A stretch of DNA of 64,000 bases from Conus ventricosus. Its lineage: Eukaryota > Mollusca > Gastropoda > Neogastropoda > Conidae. Location of the stretch: positions 61,358,638-61,422,637 of the forward strand of contig CM031604.1 in assembly GCA_018398815.1 (NCBI GenBank). The letters are read 5' to 3'. The notes beneath the pieces are model-generated. The model saw nothing but the letters and a program-made list of their open reading frames with translations. It was not told where the DNA came from and made no database searches. Shown here one piece after another: positions 48,901-60,120 of the stretch (its first letter is position 1; the number at the start of each line of letters is the position of its first letter). A program made the translations under genes and the position numbers.

Positions 48901-51350
48901 GGAACACCCACACACAATTGAGAAGGATATTACCATGGTCAAGGCTGCTGACCAATGGGTCGGCACGACACGGTCCTGGAGAAACATGACTTTGGACTCC
49001 GGTTTGTCTTCTAATTCCTGCTCACACCTTGGAAGTGACAAGGAGATAACTGACTGGTTCACCAACACCATCCCTACCAGTGTGTGCGTGTCTGTGCCAA
49101 GATGTGAAGGAGGTTCTTCATGGCTCCACTACATGCTGCCACCCTTACATCAGCCCGACTCTTTGTGTGCTGTGATAGCCATCACACCCTAACGGCCAGA
49201 GTTTGGCTCCTTTTTGCGTAGGGGTTGTGCTTGTTTTGAGTTTGTTCATGCTTTTTCTTTCTCCAATTTCATTATTACAGGCAGTGTTTTCCAAGGATGT
49301 TAGGACAATGGGAGATGGTTCTTTTATACTGCTTAACCCAAGTATCTTGGGAAAGTTAAATATCCAACAATTGAGTTTTGAAATGTCGTCAAAGAAAAAT
49401 GCTAGTGTTACAAGCAAGATAAATATGTCTGTAATGCGGGGGTTGAGGAACAAACAACACTGCAGACTTCTTTTTTTTTTTAAAGAATGACGGGAACAGA
49501 AACCCATAAATTTTACATTCCCGAGAGCTTTTCTCAAGTTTTCCCTCTGCATCAGCATACATTTTGAGTATGATGTTCAGACCTTTCTCATATCTTTAAT
49601 AATTCCATTCATGAAAGATCAGAAATTTTACAAAAATGTATTAGACTTCATCTCTAAAATATTGGGTGGAGGGAGAGGGATAAGGAGTCTTTTTCCATAA
49701 CATGAAATATATTTGTCAGTAGCTTTGGGTTGGGAAATGGGGGGAGGGAGGCAGGGACAACAGTTGTGAACACAATGACTGATCAGCTGACTTTACTGCC
49801 AATCAAGTTACTGTAAGATGTAGTTGGACACACCATTGATAAATACACATTGTGCACATAAAATTATCTATCCCATAGGTGCCCACATTTGACTTTGCAT
49901 TAAGTTGGTTCATGGACAGTAATGTGAAGTTCGAATCTTAGTGGTGAACAGGAAAAGAGGATACTCCAGGATCAATAGGAGGGGGGTGAAAAAGAAGGAA
50001 ATGGGATAGGCATATGGTAAAGTTTTTAAAAAACTACAGAGAAAGAAAAAGGTGAGAATGTTTTCTAGAGTTGGGTATACCTTGTGTATTTTGTGTATTT
50101 GTACACAACTTTGTTTTGAATGCAAGTTTTGTCACAAATAGTGTTGATGGTGGTGGTGTTTAACATACTAATCAATACATTAAGGTTTAACATGCTAATA
50201 GAATAACTGTTTTCTATTTTATTCATGTTCAGGGTTTTTTTTATTATACTATGCAGTTTTATTCAACATGACGGCAGTCAGATTATCAGTTCAACTCTTA
50301 AATACTAACTTGGGAAAAAAAAAAAAAACAGGTTTTATCCCTTGCAAAATAATTTACTGCCCATTATCAAATCATGTACTATTAAAAGATAGGTGACACA
50401 TACTTTCATGCAAATTGATCTGGCACAATGGCAAGAGTGTACTGCCCAGATGGTTGTAGAAGTCATGATGAACTTCCTGTCCTATAATTTTGTTTTCCCA
50501 AAAATTCAAAAAAATATTCAAAATTGCACTGCAGATGGGGAATGATCAGCATAAGTATCATGTTTGTACGGTGATTTTTTTTTTTCGTAGTATGGAATCT
50601 GGTAGAACGGTTTTAGGTGGATATCTGAACAAATGAAGGTAAGTACAAAAATACCATTGTTCATTTATTAAATTGGTAGATGTGCATTTGTTCTACAGCT
50701 GTGATGTGCATTTATTCAACGGCCGTTGTTCACATTTGATACAAACATTTGCTTCCATTCAAACCAATACATTCAGCGGGCATGTTGCAGACAAGTAACT
50801 GTTCCGACCATTTGACCCACCATAATTGGACAACAGTGCCCCAACCATTATCCAACTACCCCCCAAAATTCTGACTGTAAATTGTTTAGTTAATGTCTTG
50901 AATGTAATTTCATAAGGTGTAATACAAGAATGACTAAGAATAACATGTATAAAACCACCTACACATTGTTGTGTGCAATGATAGTTCCTTTTCTTTTGTT
51001 AGATTAACAGCACACTTAACATCATTCTGGTAATGTACTTGCATTTTTTGGAGTGCTTCTTTAGATGACCTAGGTGCATTAAGCAGTTAATTATGCCGAA
51101 CAGCACGCTTTCCTCACAAGCAGGTGACGCCCTCTGAAGTTGTACAGCACTTTTTCACCCTCTTCTCGTTCTTGATCCAAACCGCTCTTTTGCAGATTTT
51201 GTTTGTAAATGATATACAAATTTCTGTGTTTATATTCTGGGGGTTCATTCATTCATATTCTGGGGGTTCATTCTTTCATATGTATGGTGGGATTCATGAT
51301 GAGGGCATGTTGTAGTCGAAGCCATTGTTATAATAAATCTTTCTTTTGTA
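45985..51350 (+). other. Probable long 3' UTR of the terminal exon 3 transcript
   Basis: No exon with recognisable homology is found. GC is moderately raised just after the stop, then falls. A T run lies at about 46789-46807 and a T/G tract at 47999-48037. The assignment as UTR rests on position and on the first clear AATAAA at 51332. Confidence 0.4.
51332..51337 (+). promoter_or_regulatory. Possible polyadenylation signal of PMCA
   Basis: AATAAA followed within about 20-30 bases by a GT-rich stretch (cccaatgtgtgtgacg). It is the first clear + strand AATAAA that I noticed after the stop at 45984. Use is unproven. Confidence 0.35.
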
Positions 51351-51716
51351 CCCAATGTGTGTGACGAATCTATGCAGGTGTGGCGCGTCTTGTAGAATTG
51401 TTACCTGCCATTTCGAGGGTGAAACTACATATTAGGAAAGCTTTGTCGAGCATTACACTGGTCACCAATTTGCTAAAGAAGCCAGCGACATTAAGAGCAT
51501 ATTCAGTATCTGGGCTCCTTAACCTGTAAGCAGAAAAGTCTGTTTTTGTGAGGAACATTCATTCCATGGGGAGGAAGCGCTGAATGTCCAAGTTGGAGAT
51601 ACTGTGTGGAACAGTTCAATATGGCACTTCTTAGGCTGGTTGATAAACGGTCCCTAAAATTATCAATTACAGACTTGATATACTAAAAGCAAACGATGGC
51701 AAATCCAAAAAATAAA

Positions 51717-51861
51717 ACCTCCAGAACTATTATATATATATTCAAGCCACCTTTGCCGAGATCAATTTCATATGGCAATCTTAAAACAAATTACCATATG
51801 AAATTAAAGTGATCCCAGTAAAGGTGGCTAACATAAATTTGTGTAGTTCTGGAGATTGGTG
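51717..51861. repeat. 145-bp imperfect palindrome (hairpin or MITE-like)
   Basis: Left-arm blocks ctccagaacta, gccaccttt and tttcatatgg are matched in reverse order on the right by ccatatgaaa, aaaggtggc and tagttctggag. The whole folds into a stem of about 60 bases with some mismatches and a short loop near 51785. No terminal target duplication was identified. Confidence 0.75.
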
Positions 51862-52871
51862 AACCTGTACTTGATAAGAGCCCCCACATGTTGCTAAAAA
51901 AAATCTTCTGGGCCTGAAACTTGTAAAATACCACCATGAATGAAAATGAAAGTACAAGACAAAAAATGGCAAAGCAACCTTTACCAGTTGTTTACAAAAG
52001 TTCAAACTTGCTTAATGTCAGTAACGGACTAATTGTGCCTCTCAAATGCATACACCAATTATACATACTGCCAACAGTTTTCACTATTTAAAAAAAAAAA
52101 AAAAAATACCAGTTTTTGAATGCTTTAATTTCTACAGAATTTAAAGTGTTACAACATTATGCTTCAGTTGCATTACAACAAACCATTTCATCTACAGCAG
52201 TAACCTGCCAAAAACTGCAGTTAATGTAAATGTCCAATCAGTATTACAATCCTTTTACAAATTTCGTCTTTCTGTGAAATAACAAGGTAACCGATAATGT
52301 GATGTTGCAAAACTTTTCTGCATGGATGAGGAAAGCTTCTAACACCGACTTTATCAGACATTGCCGCTTGACTGCAAACTTTCCAGTCTGGGAATCCACA
52401 GCAAGCAATTGAAAATGGGAAACAAGGAAATACTGAGCAAAGTGTAATCTGTTATGCAATAATACCTGTTCATGTCGATGCGTGACTATGTGCTTTTAGA
52501 CTCCTTATAACACATTTATTATTACATTTTTTAAAAATTGTCTCTGTTAGCATTAATAACCAACTGCAAGCACTCGAATTAACACATGCACCACAGAAGA
52601 TTCCATATGCAATACGCATCCTTCATTCCTAGGGCCCATATATACGCCCCTTTCTCACCTGTACAGGTATGTTCCTTTCATTCCTCAACATATTTCAGAA
52701 ATGAACATTCAGCAAACCACCAGGAGTAAGCATGGATTAATTTTGACTGATCTCTGCAGACACAAAACTTTTTCCCGTAGACATATGTGGGACTGAGCAG
52801 CTTGTCCTTACCTATTCAAGTCACCCAACCCATGGACAGCGGTCCTTCCCATTAAATACAACAATGGAAAT
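51862..52871 (-). other. Probable 3' UTR of the UBA1-like gene
   Basis: AT-rich sequence downstream (on the - strand) of the UBA1 stop. A - strand AATAAA lies at 52515-52520, about 350 bases after the stop. No other feature is seen. Confidence 0.5.
52515..52520 (-). promoter_or_regulatory. Possible polyadenylation signal of the UBA1-like gene
   Basis: TTTATT on the + strand, AATAAA on the - strand, at a usual distance from the stop at 52872. Unproven. Confidence 0.35.
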
Positions 52872-53058
52872 CTAGTCAAAGTAGAGGCTGGTTGATGTCG
52901 CACAATGGTCCTTCTTAGGGTCGGGAGGAGACGGGGAGGACGTATTTGACGAGGCACTCCTCATCTCACCATTTGAATCATACACAGATCTCCAGAACCA
53001 GTGCCTCACATGGGGAGGGATCTTCTTCTTGATACCTTCTTCACACCTCTGACAATCG
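52872..53058 (-). CDS. UBA1: UBA1-like last exon: end of ubiquitin-fold domain, with indels
   Basis: Acceptor (tttttggtgcag on the - strand). The first base completes a Pro codon with the exon at 56932-57032. As printed it reads DCQRCEEGIKKKIPPHVR, then a frame giving HWFWRSVYDSNGEM and a stop at 52872. UBA1 proteins have [20 protein letters not shown] here. LVLEIC is present one frame over between HVR and YDSNGE, and after GE the frame DEECLVKYVLP (ending at an earlier TAA) resembles the normal short end with V(R/K)Y. Three small indels would reconcile this. The spacing from QP to HVR equals human UBA1 exactly (18 residues). UBA1 activates ubiquitin and loads it on E2 enzymes, and this domain docks the E2. 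Confidence 0.8.
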
Positions 53059-53207
53059 CTGCACCAAAAACCTTTGTGTGAAATTACATATGGCCCAAAT
53101 CAGGTTGTTTGATGTTTTTTTTCTTCTTACTACATGATGGTTTACAAACTTTAGGCAAACACCGATTTTAGAAAATACATGATGTATCTCCTCAGAACTG
53201 GGTAAAC

Positions 53208-54170
53208 TTAACCTTGCCTACCTCGACTTTGTGGCTACATGACTATGATTAATACCATGCCAAGTGAGTAACTCCGTAACACATACACACTTGCCATAAA
53301 GAACCCTCGATTAAAAGATTGCTTTTCGTAGAATAATGAAAAATTTCAAAGACATCACTCCATCCAAAACATCCATTTTTTCCCCATATGTAGTGAATGT
53401 TACACAAGAAAGAAAAGCAAACAAACTCACTCTACTTCAGTGTTCTCAGTGCTGGAACAATTTCCCCTAAATTCACTTCCCACAGAATGTCCTAGATGAG
53501 GTGCACAGTCATTTCTTAATCTAAACAAAGTACTGAAACCTTCAGGAACAAAATATAAAAGTCTTCTATATGGTCTGAAACACTAAATTAATCTTTTGAT
53601 CTGAAAGGAGAGAAAAAACCACAATGAGGATCACAAAACAAGAAATTTGGGTCTTCTGATACCATGGGAAAAAATAGATTACTGAATAAGGGACTTTAAT
53701 TGTGATGGAATTTCAGCTAAAATGTGCTGTTCCAAGTGACTAAGCAACTGACCCCACCCATCAAGACACACGCACCACACTGTTGTGAGGATGTACCTCA
53801 TTGCCGCTTCCTTTTTGATAAGCAGTTTTTAATCTAGCTTATCCTTTCTGCTTGCTTTTGTGCAGCAAATAATTTGTTTCATTGCTCAAAGTTGCCAAAA
53901 TTCCTGGAAATCAAAAGGTGACGCTCCACAAGAAAATCTTGGACACATCACTGACCGACTTGATTTCCTGGCTGTCAAACAAGCCAAGTGTTTGGGGCTT
54001 CACTTTTGTAGCCTACCACTCAGCAGCAATGGGCAATTTGCAGTTCATTATAATCGCACAATCGGCCTCAAATCAGTCTGGCTGACAGAATCAATGTCGA
54101 ATTGCTCAAATAAGATTCAAATGCAAAGATTTCAGCCTAAACAAACAGGCTGATAGCCGCTTAAAACACA
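53208..54170 (-). mobile_element. Partial piggyBac-like element (family 2)
   Basis: Starts at TTAACCTTGCCTACC, followed by accatgccaagtgagtaact, which parallels the termini at 55009 and 62666. The part at 53860-54060 (ttgccaaaattcctggaaat, ggtgacgctccac) also matches 55430-55510 and the reverse complement of 61800-61960. I cannot find the opposite terminus, so the copy is probably truncated and its right limit is approximate. Confidence 0.6.
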
Positions 54171-55536
54171 ATAAACTGATGGATTTAGATCCACGTTCTA
54201 TGGAATCTCTTTCAAAATGCAATGCACAGCAATATTCTTGGAAAGGCCTTGTAAACACATAACCTTGTAGCATTCCTGCACATGCGCATTTGACAAATTT
54301 CTGCGAAACACAATACAGATCAAATTTACCGTCTGAGTGTAGATCAAATCAAAGTAAAACTCCGTTGAATATGATGTTTAAATCAGAAAAAATACAACTT
54401 GGTCAAATGCCTAAATAAGACAGGAATCACATATCAAGATTCTGATAAAATTAAAAATTATCAATTCAACATACTGACAAACTGATGGCCATGTAATCGC
54501 ATGGTTAATGTTAAATTTCAAATGCTCAATCAGAAAATCGCACCACCCATACCACCCTCAAAAATTTGCTCTTGAATTTCACGTCCTTTGTAAGCGAGAA
54601 AAATTGCTTACAAAAATAAAACCTAATTTTGACTTGGTGGCCGGTACACAACCCGCCAAACATTTAAATTTCTCTGCGGGACCAAATGGTCTTTCACACT
54701 TACAAGGAAAAACATTCCCACAGGGGACAAGGGGCAGAGTTTAAACATACATTTGAAGGTAATGCCCCATGAGAATCATTGAATACAATTCCATCCAAAT
54801 AACGGGAACCGCTCAAAGTCCAAATTTCACACATCCCAAAATCAGAAACGTGCTGCAATGATGATGCAATGCAACAGAGCAAGCCCGCAAATGGTTGTGT
54901 ATATATAGGCAGGTGGAATGAGCATGATTAGAGTTATGCAGCTGGGAAGACGGACAGACATCTTAAAATATAAGCCGCTTTTTAGAAATCATTCCGACAG
55001 CATTATACTTAACCCTCTGCCTACCGCATGATTTTGTGCTACATAACTATGAGAATACCATGCCAGGTGAGATAACTCTACAACACATACACTCGCCATA
55101 AAAAAAAAATCAATAAAAATTTGAAACTGAAGCCATCACATCAACTACTGGGGGAAAAAAATAAGAGATTACTGAATACTGGACTTAAAGAGTGATGAAT
55201 TCAGCAAAAATGTGCATTTGCACATACTCGACACCCCCCACACGCACTGTGGTGATGTCATCTTTCTTTGTTTTTGATAAATGAGGCACTTTTAACCCCT
55301 CCCCACGCACACACACTGTGGTGATGATGATGTACCTCTTGTCCGTCTCCTCTTTACTTTTGATAAACAAGGCATTTTTTAATTTATGCCAGAGTTTACC
55401 TTCATTCTTTTCTGCTTGCTTTTTTGCAGCAAATAAATTTCTTGCTCAAAGTCTGCCAAAATTCCTCTGAAATCTAAAGGTGACGCTCCACAGGCAAATC
55501 ACAGGACACACCCACAGATGGCCCGGTTGAATTTTT

Positions 55537-55546
<10 letters not shown>

Positions 55547-55567
<21 letters not shown>

Positions 55568-55574
55568 GGGGGGG
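55547..55574 (+). repeat. 28-base G run preceded by a T run
   Basis: T tract followed by 28 G, the longest of the many G runs in the window. Confidence 0.9.
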
Positions 55575-55624
55575 CTGGGGGGGCCAGCAGCAATGGGCAA
55601 TTCGAATCCGTCTCAGGCGGCAGT

Positions 55625-55953
55625 GGGGGCCAGAAAGCTCGTTGGTAGAGCGCTGGAAGTGCTCCTGGGGTTTCGGTGTTCAAATTTCGGTACAGGGGGA
55701 TTTTTCCCTCAGAGTTAACATTGGTTCGACTCCATTGCCCGTACAGTCTTCGAATGAGACCATAACCAAGTTCCATGTGTGAACGCACGCACATCATCTT
55801 GCACAACATAAAATCCCATCACCAACTTTCGGAAAGAGAAGGCCCGTTTGGCCGTTGGTATGGATGACAAGTACAAATAGCATGCGCCTGTCTATACAGG
55901 CAGTGTCCGCAGGAGTATCGGCCTGTGTACGCAGAAAGAAAAAAAAAGAAAAT
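55625..55953 (+). mobile_element. tRNA-derived SINE (family 2), copy nested in a piggyBac-like element
   Basis: Starts gggccagaaagctcgttggt with degenerate A and B boxes (ggtagagcgctgg, gttcaaattt). The same body follows as in the copy at 36128-36523 (gggggatttttccctcagag, cccatcaccaactttcgg), and it ends tacgcagaaagaaaaaaaaa. It lacks roughly 80 bases present in the other copy between gatgacaagtaca and ctatacaggcagtgtccgc. Confidence 0.85.
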
Positions 55954-56931
55954 CAGTCAGCAGTGAATCTTTATAACTCGGCCAAGATCAACGTCCAAAA
56001 CATCTCGCTTCAAAACTTTAAGGATGTTGCCCCCAAAACGCTCTCTTCATCACTACAGAGCTTAATCTAGGATTTTTCAAAAAGGGGGGCAGTCCCCCCT
56101 TCATATCAGAAAAAAAAGGGGGGGCCCTCCTTCTTCATGATCTTCTCCACCCTCGCATGGCACAGAATCTTTTTTTTTTCACTTTCTTCCACGAAAGTCG
56201 AAGTCAAATAGGGTGGGTGCATGCTTCATTTTGGAAAATATCCAATATGGCGTCTTAAACTCTCGCAACTTCTCGTCGGTTATCGAGGAGAGGAACACCG
56301 CCGATTGGTTGATTTATACTAACATCCAATGAAATATAAAGAAATCGTTCGCTCCTGCTCAGTTCTAGTTTCAGTTTTTCAAGCAGATGACAAACGAGCG
56401 CCCGCAACAATCAGTGAACACGGCGGGCAGTCCTGCAACTGTGCGGGAGTCTGCCCGCGTTAAGACTCGATAATTGCAGGAAGGAACAGATTTTCGGGGG
56501 ATTGTACAAATCCCGCGCTCTAGAGTAAGCTCTGTCACTATCGCATCACAAAATGGATTTTGCATAGTTACTTGATCCGCCATTTTTACTGAAAACCTTC
56601 ACAATAAAGCTGAACTTTGAAAATTCACAGCAACAAAACTACTCCACCAAAACTTGTGCAACAAGAAACAAAATGGCGTCCATAAACGGTCCTACCAGAA
56701 GACTCTTCTGTCGCGACTGCATTCTGGGATATGGAAATAGTGAAAGTCATTGACCTAGTATTCAGCAGTCTTTGATCTGGTATTCAGAAAGAGGAAATCT
56801 CGCGCCAGGCAGTGGGTTAATCCTAATGGACTGCAGTAAATCCTTCTCTCCATGTTCTACTCTCTGCCTCAGTGAAGCGATTCACACCAAGCTCAATACA
56901 CAGCCAGGCCACATTGCTATGCATTACTTAC

Positions 56932-57032
56932 GGCTGTGTCTTGCGCTCTTCCTGTTTGGCTTTCTGCATGAAGTTGGAGTAGAGAAGGCAGACTCCTTGT
57001 GACAGCATGGTGATTTCCAGGCCATGTTCCTT
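56932..57032 (-). CDS. UBA1: UBA1-like penultimate exon: ubiquitin-fold domain
   Basis: Donor gtaagt and acceptor ggtcgtgcag on the - strand. It encodes 33 residues plus two bases of a Pro codon: KEHGLEITMLSQGVCLLYSN, then FMQKAKQEERKTQ. This matches the UBA1 signature LEITMLSQGV-MLYSFFM-AK-KER-DQP at the start of the C-terminal ubiquitin-fold domain, which recruits E2 enzymes. UBA7 or UBA6 are less good matches (UBA6 reads differently at LSQGV). Intact. The exon before it is not recognised in the window, so that intron is probably long and holds the hAT-like element, the satellite and a piggyBac-like insertion. Confidence 0.88.
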
Positions 57033-57115
57033 CTGCACGACCAATACAAGCTCCGGTCAATACACACACCACTGCCACTCAACTCACACACACACTACTT
57101 CCAGTGAAAACATAA

Positions 57116-58332
57116 CAGGGTTCATACGCTCCTTGAATTCTGAGAGCCAATTTCAAGTCCTTGAAAATCAATAAAATGTGGTTCTGTTGACCTAACCTCC
57201 TTGAAAAGCTTTGAAAATCAAGTCATCGGCTCAAAAAAAAAATTGAAGTGGCAAAAAAAAAAATGGCAGTTTGATTTTCCCCGAGTTCAGGTTGATTAAA
57301 ACTTATTTAAAAACAAATTTTCACACCGTCAGGATTCCGCATTGTCCTCTGCTATTTAACCAAGGGAGATAATTTGTAATTTCAGCATTTTCTAAACTAC
57401 ACATGTGCGAGGGTCAAGCACTTCCAACTGCTGGTTCATGAACAAAGCTTGAAAATGGGGGGGGATCTGCTTTCAAACGTCTGTGGTTGGATAACCCTGA
57501 TTTTTCTGACTGGGTGAGAAAAAGACGAAGCAAACAACTATGTCTGCTACTGCACAGTCTGCAAAAAAAAGTTTTGATGTGCAAGCAATGGGTGAAAGTG
57601 CCCTGGTTAGCCACAGCAAAGGAAAAAAGCACATGGCTCTATTGGCATCAAGCAAATCTTCGGCAGCAATACCCATCTCACACTTTCTTACAAACAATAT
57701 GGCAACAGCAGCATCGAACGCGAATGATGTGTCGCCATTAAATCCTGATCCTGGTGTGTCCGTGCGCAAATCCAGTACCACAATGGACTTGTCTGGCTCA
57801 AAGACAGGTCTGCTGAAATCTGCAATTCTTTAAACACTGCACTCTGTAAACTCGCACCAAAGCTTCACCTCTTGTGAAAAGAATTCTCAGCTTTTTCAAA
57901 CCGCCTTTCCAGATAGTCAAATCGCCGAAGGATTTCAAAGCAGTGAGGGAAAATCCAGGTATTTGGCAACTTTTGGCATTGCACCTCACTTTCATTCATT
58001 GCAGAAAATAAAAATCAAGAAGAATCAAACTACATGCTATTGTTTGATGAAAGTCTAAACAAAAACTGAAGCTTAAACACGATATACATGTGCGCATCTG
58101 ACTTTCCAGGCTTTTAGCAGTTCTTTTGTATAAAATGACTGTCCAGTTAGTACTAATAATACTTCCGCTTTTTGCTGTATGAAGTAACAGCTGATCCAAG
58201 TCAAAAAAGGGCAAAAGAAAAACAGGTAAAGAGTGTATCCATTTATGCATGTGTTGTAGCTCGCCTTCAATTTTTTTTTAATCTCCATGAAAACTCCTTG
58301 AATTTTGTTCTCGAGAGTCTGTAGGAACCCTG
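57116..58332 (+). mobile_element. hAT-like DNA element carrying a zinc-finger gene fragment
   Basis: Ends are inverted: ataacagggttcatac on the left and, reverse-complemented, ataacagggttcctac on the right. CAGGGTTC with nearby ccttgaa pieces is typical of hAT-type termini. Inside, from about 57470, a frame reads FKRLWLDNPDFSDWV, and after a one-base shift YVCYCTVCKKSFDVQAMGES, ALVSHSKGKKHMALLA and ISHFLTNN, stopping at 57833. The pattern W-DNPDFSDW, C--C-KSF and SH-KGKKH is a zinc-finger module common in hAT-related invertebrate proteins. No transposase core is seen. No clear 8-bp target duplication was found. Confidence 0.65.
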
Positions 58333-59029
58333 TTATATATAACATACTGCCTCAACACACATACACTGCCTCCAGTCAATAAACATTCTGACTCGAGTAA
58401 TTAAACCTTAACTATCAATATGTATACCACCTCGACTCCAGTTAAAACACACACCGTCTCCAGTTAAAACATCCACCATCTTCAGTCAACACAAATGCTG
58501 TCTCCAGTCAATGCATTAACACACAAATCACCTTGAATGAATACACACATTATCTCCAGTCAATACAGAGCTATCAATACACCACCTCCAATCAACAAAC
58601 GCACTACCTTCCGTCAACAGACCCCCTCCTATCAATGCTTAAACCACCTCCAGTCAACGCACACCTTTTCTATTCGCTACACACACCGTCTCCAGTCACT
58701 ACATACTCTGTCCACACTAGTCACTACACACACACACACACCATCTTCAACCAATAAACGCAGTGCTTCAATCCAATACATACACCACCTCTAGTCAACA
58801 CACACAGCATCTTCATTCACAACATCATCTCCACTCAATACATACACCACCTCCAGTCAATAAATGAATCACCTCTAGTCAACCCGCACGGCATCTTCAT
58901 TCACATCATCTCCAGTCAATACATACACCACCTCCAGTCAATACATAAATCACCTCTAGTCATCGCACACAGCATTCTTCATTCACATCATCTCCATCCA
59001 TAGAAAATATCTCAGTCCATAGATAAGAG

Positions 59030-59096
59030 TAAGATAATGTTGCATATAGCCCAGCCGACCGCAAAGGGCTCATCAGGGCTGCAGTCCAAGATAAAT
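59030..59096 (+). repeat. Short dispersed repeat within the satellite
   Basis: taagataatgttgcatatag, then cccagccgaccgcaaagggc, then tcatcagggctgcagtc. A second copy is at 63147-63212. Both interrupt the 22-bp satellite, so either it inserted before local amplification or it moved twice. Confidence 0.8.
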
Positions 59097-59229
59097 CAAA
59101 CTCAAGTCAAAAACATACACCACCAACAGTCGATGAATAATTCACCTTAGTCAACGCACACAGCATCTCCATCCACATCATCTCAGTCCATAGATAAATC
59201 ATCTCCAGTCAATACGTACAAACACTTCA

Positions 59230-60120
59230 GTCATCAAATAAATTACCTCAGTAAAACAGCATTTCCAAATTTACGAGCTACTAAACTATTGCTGCCTCGT
59301 CAATCACCTGAGTGCTTCGACAAGACACGTCTCGCCCGCAGTATCGATGATTTACTCTAATTTTCCATTCAGCCTTGTGCGGTCTAGGGAAACAATCATA
59401 GATCTCAGAAGGATCGCCATTAAGGTGGTGCTCCCTTGGTGTATATTCGCGTTTGAATTACTTTTTGCTCATATTATGGATAGCTGGAGATAACTCTGGT
59501 GCCCTGTTCATCATGTTGTCGGCACGAAGCATCAGCGAGTCGTAGCGAACAGAAACATCTTATTCAAGAAGTAATTGAAAGAATAATAAAGAACGATCAA
59601 ATAAGAACTGGAACGTTTTCCGAACTTGTAAATACTTTTCCAATGTTTTCCGAACTTCGCAATCAGTGAGGATTCAAGTTTAGAGATGGCGAGTTGCAAT
59701 ACCAAATGATGGAATTTTAGCATTTTTTCTTCAAATATGTGCGAAGGGGCCTGTTTTTGGGGTTTAGACATGCCAAGCGTGTGTTGAAAGATACATTTTT
59801 TTTATGCGTTTGCTACACATTGTGTTTGATACAGTATGATTCATATTGATTTTTCATCTTTCCCTCTCATGAGAAAAAAGTTTTAGTTGATAGTGTTTGC
59901 TTACTTCAACCATGGCGAATGAAGGTGTACTGAGCACAGGACTGTAGTATTTTTTTTTCTAAAAAAGAACATGATTTGACGTTTCAAAAACAAATACATA
60001 TTTATGTTTCATACGTTTAGTTTCTGTCTGTAATTATATATTGTAAAAATACAGAAAATAGTGCATCTTAGCATGTCACGGTGTGCAGAAAGTTAGTTTG
60101 CATTTAGTTATGCAAATACA
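59230..60120 (+). other. Unique sequence inside the satellite block
   Basis: About 890 bases of AT-rich sequence that are not 22-bp units. Short frames only. No splice-flanked UBA1 exon was recognised here. Confidence 0.6.

Larger units (their letters stand above)
55009..56820 (-). mobile_element. piggyBac-like element (family 2) with a nested SINE
   Basis: Left end TTAACCCTCTGCCTACCGC and right end (reverse complement) TTAACCCACTGCCTGGCGC. TTAA flanks both sides. On the - strand from 56583 a frame starts MADQVTMQNPFC, the same start as the element at 61182-62666 (MADQVTMQ), placed at the same distance from the terminus. The coding part is a stub without a catalytic domain. A G run of 28 and a SINE copy interrupt the element at about 55530-55953. 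It lies in the UBA1-like intron. Confidence 0.78.
53059..56931 (-). other. UBA1-like intron, mostly transposon-derived
   Basis: A 3.87-kb GT-AG intron between the last two UBA1-like exons. It holds two piggyBac-like insertions (53208 onward and 55009-56820). The piece at about 54170-55008 is unique AT-rich sequence with nothing recognised. Confidence 0.75.

Noticed and set aside
48875..49192. 105-codon open frame after the PMCA stop
   Set aside because: No recognisable domain, no splice or promoter evidence, and it falls in the probable 3' UTR.
59270..59530. An upstream UBA1 exon
   Set aside because: Moderate GC suggested coding, but no frame on the - strand matches UBA1 and splice sites are lacking.
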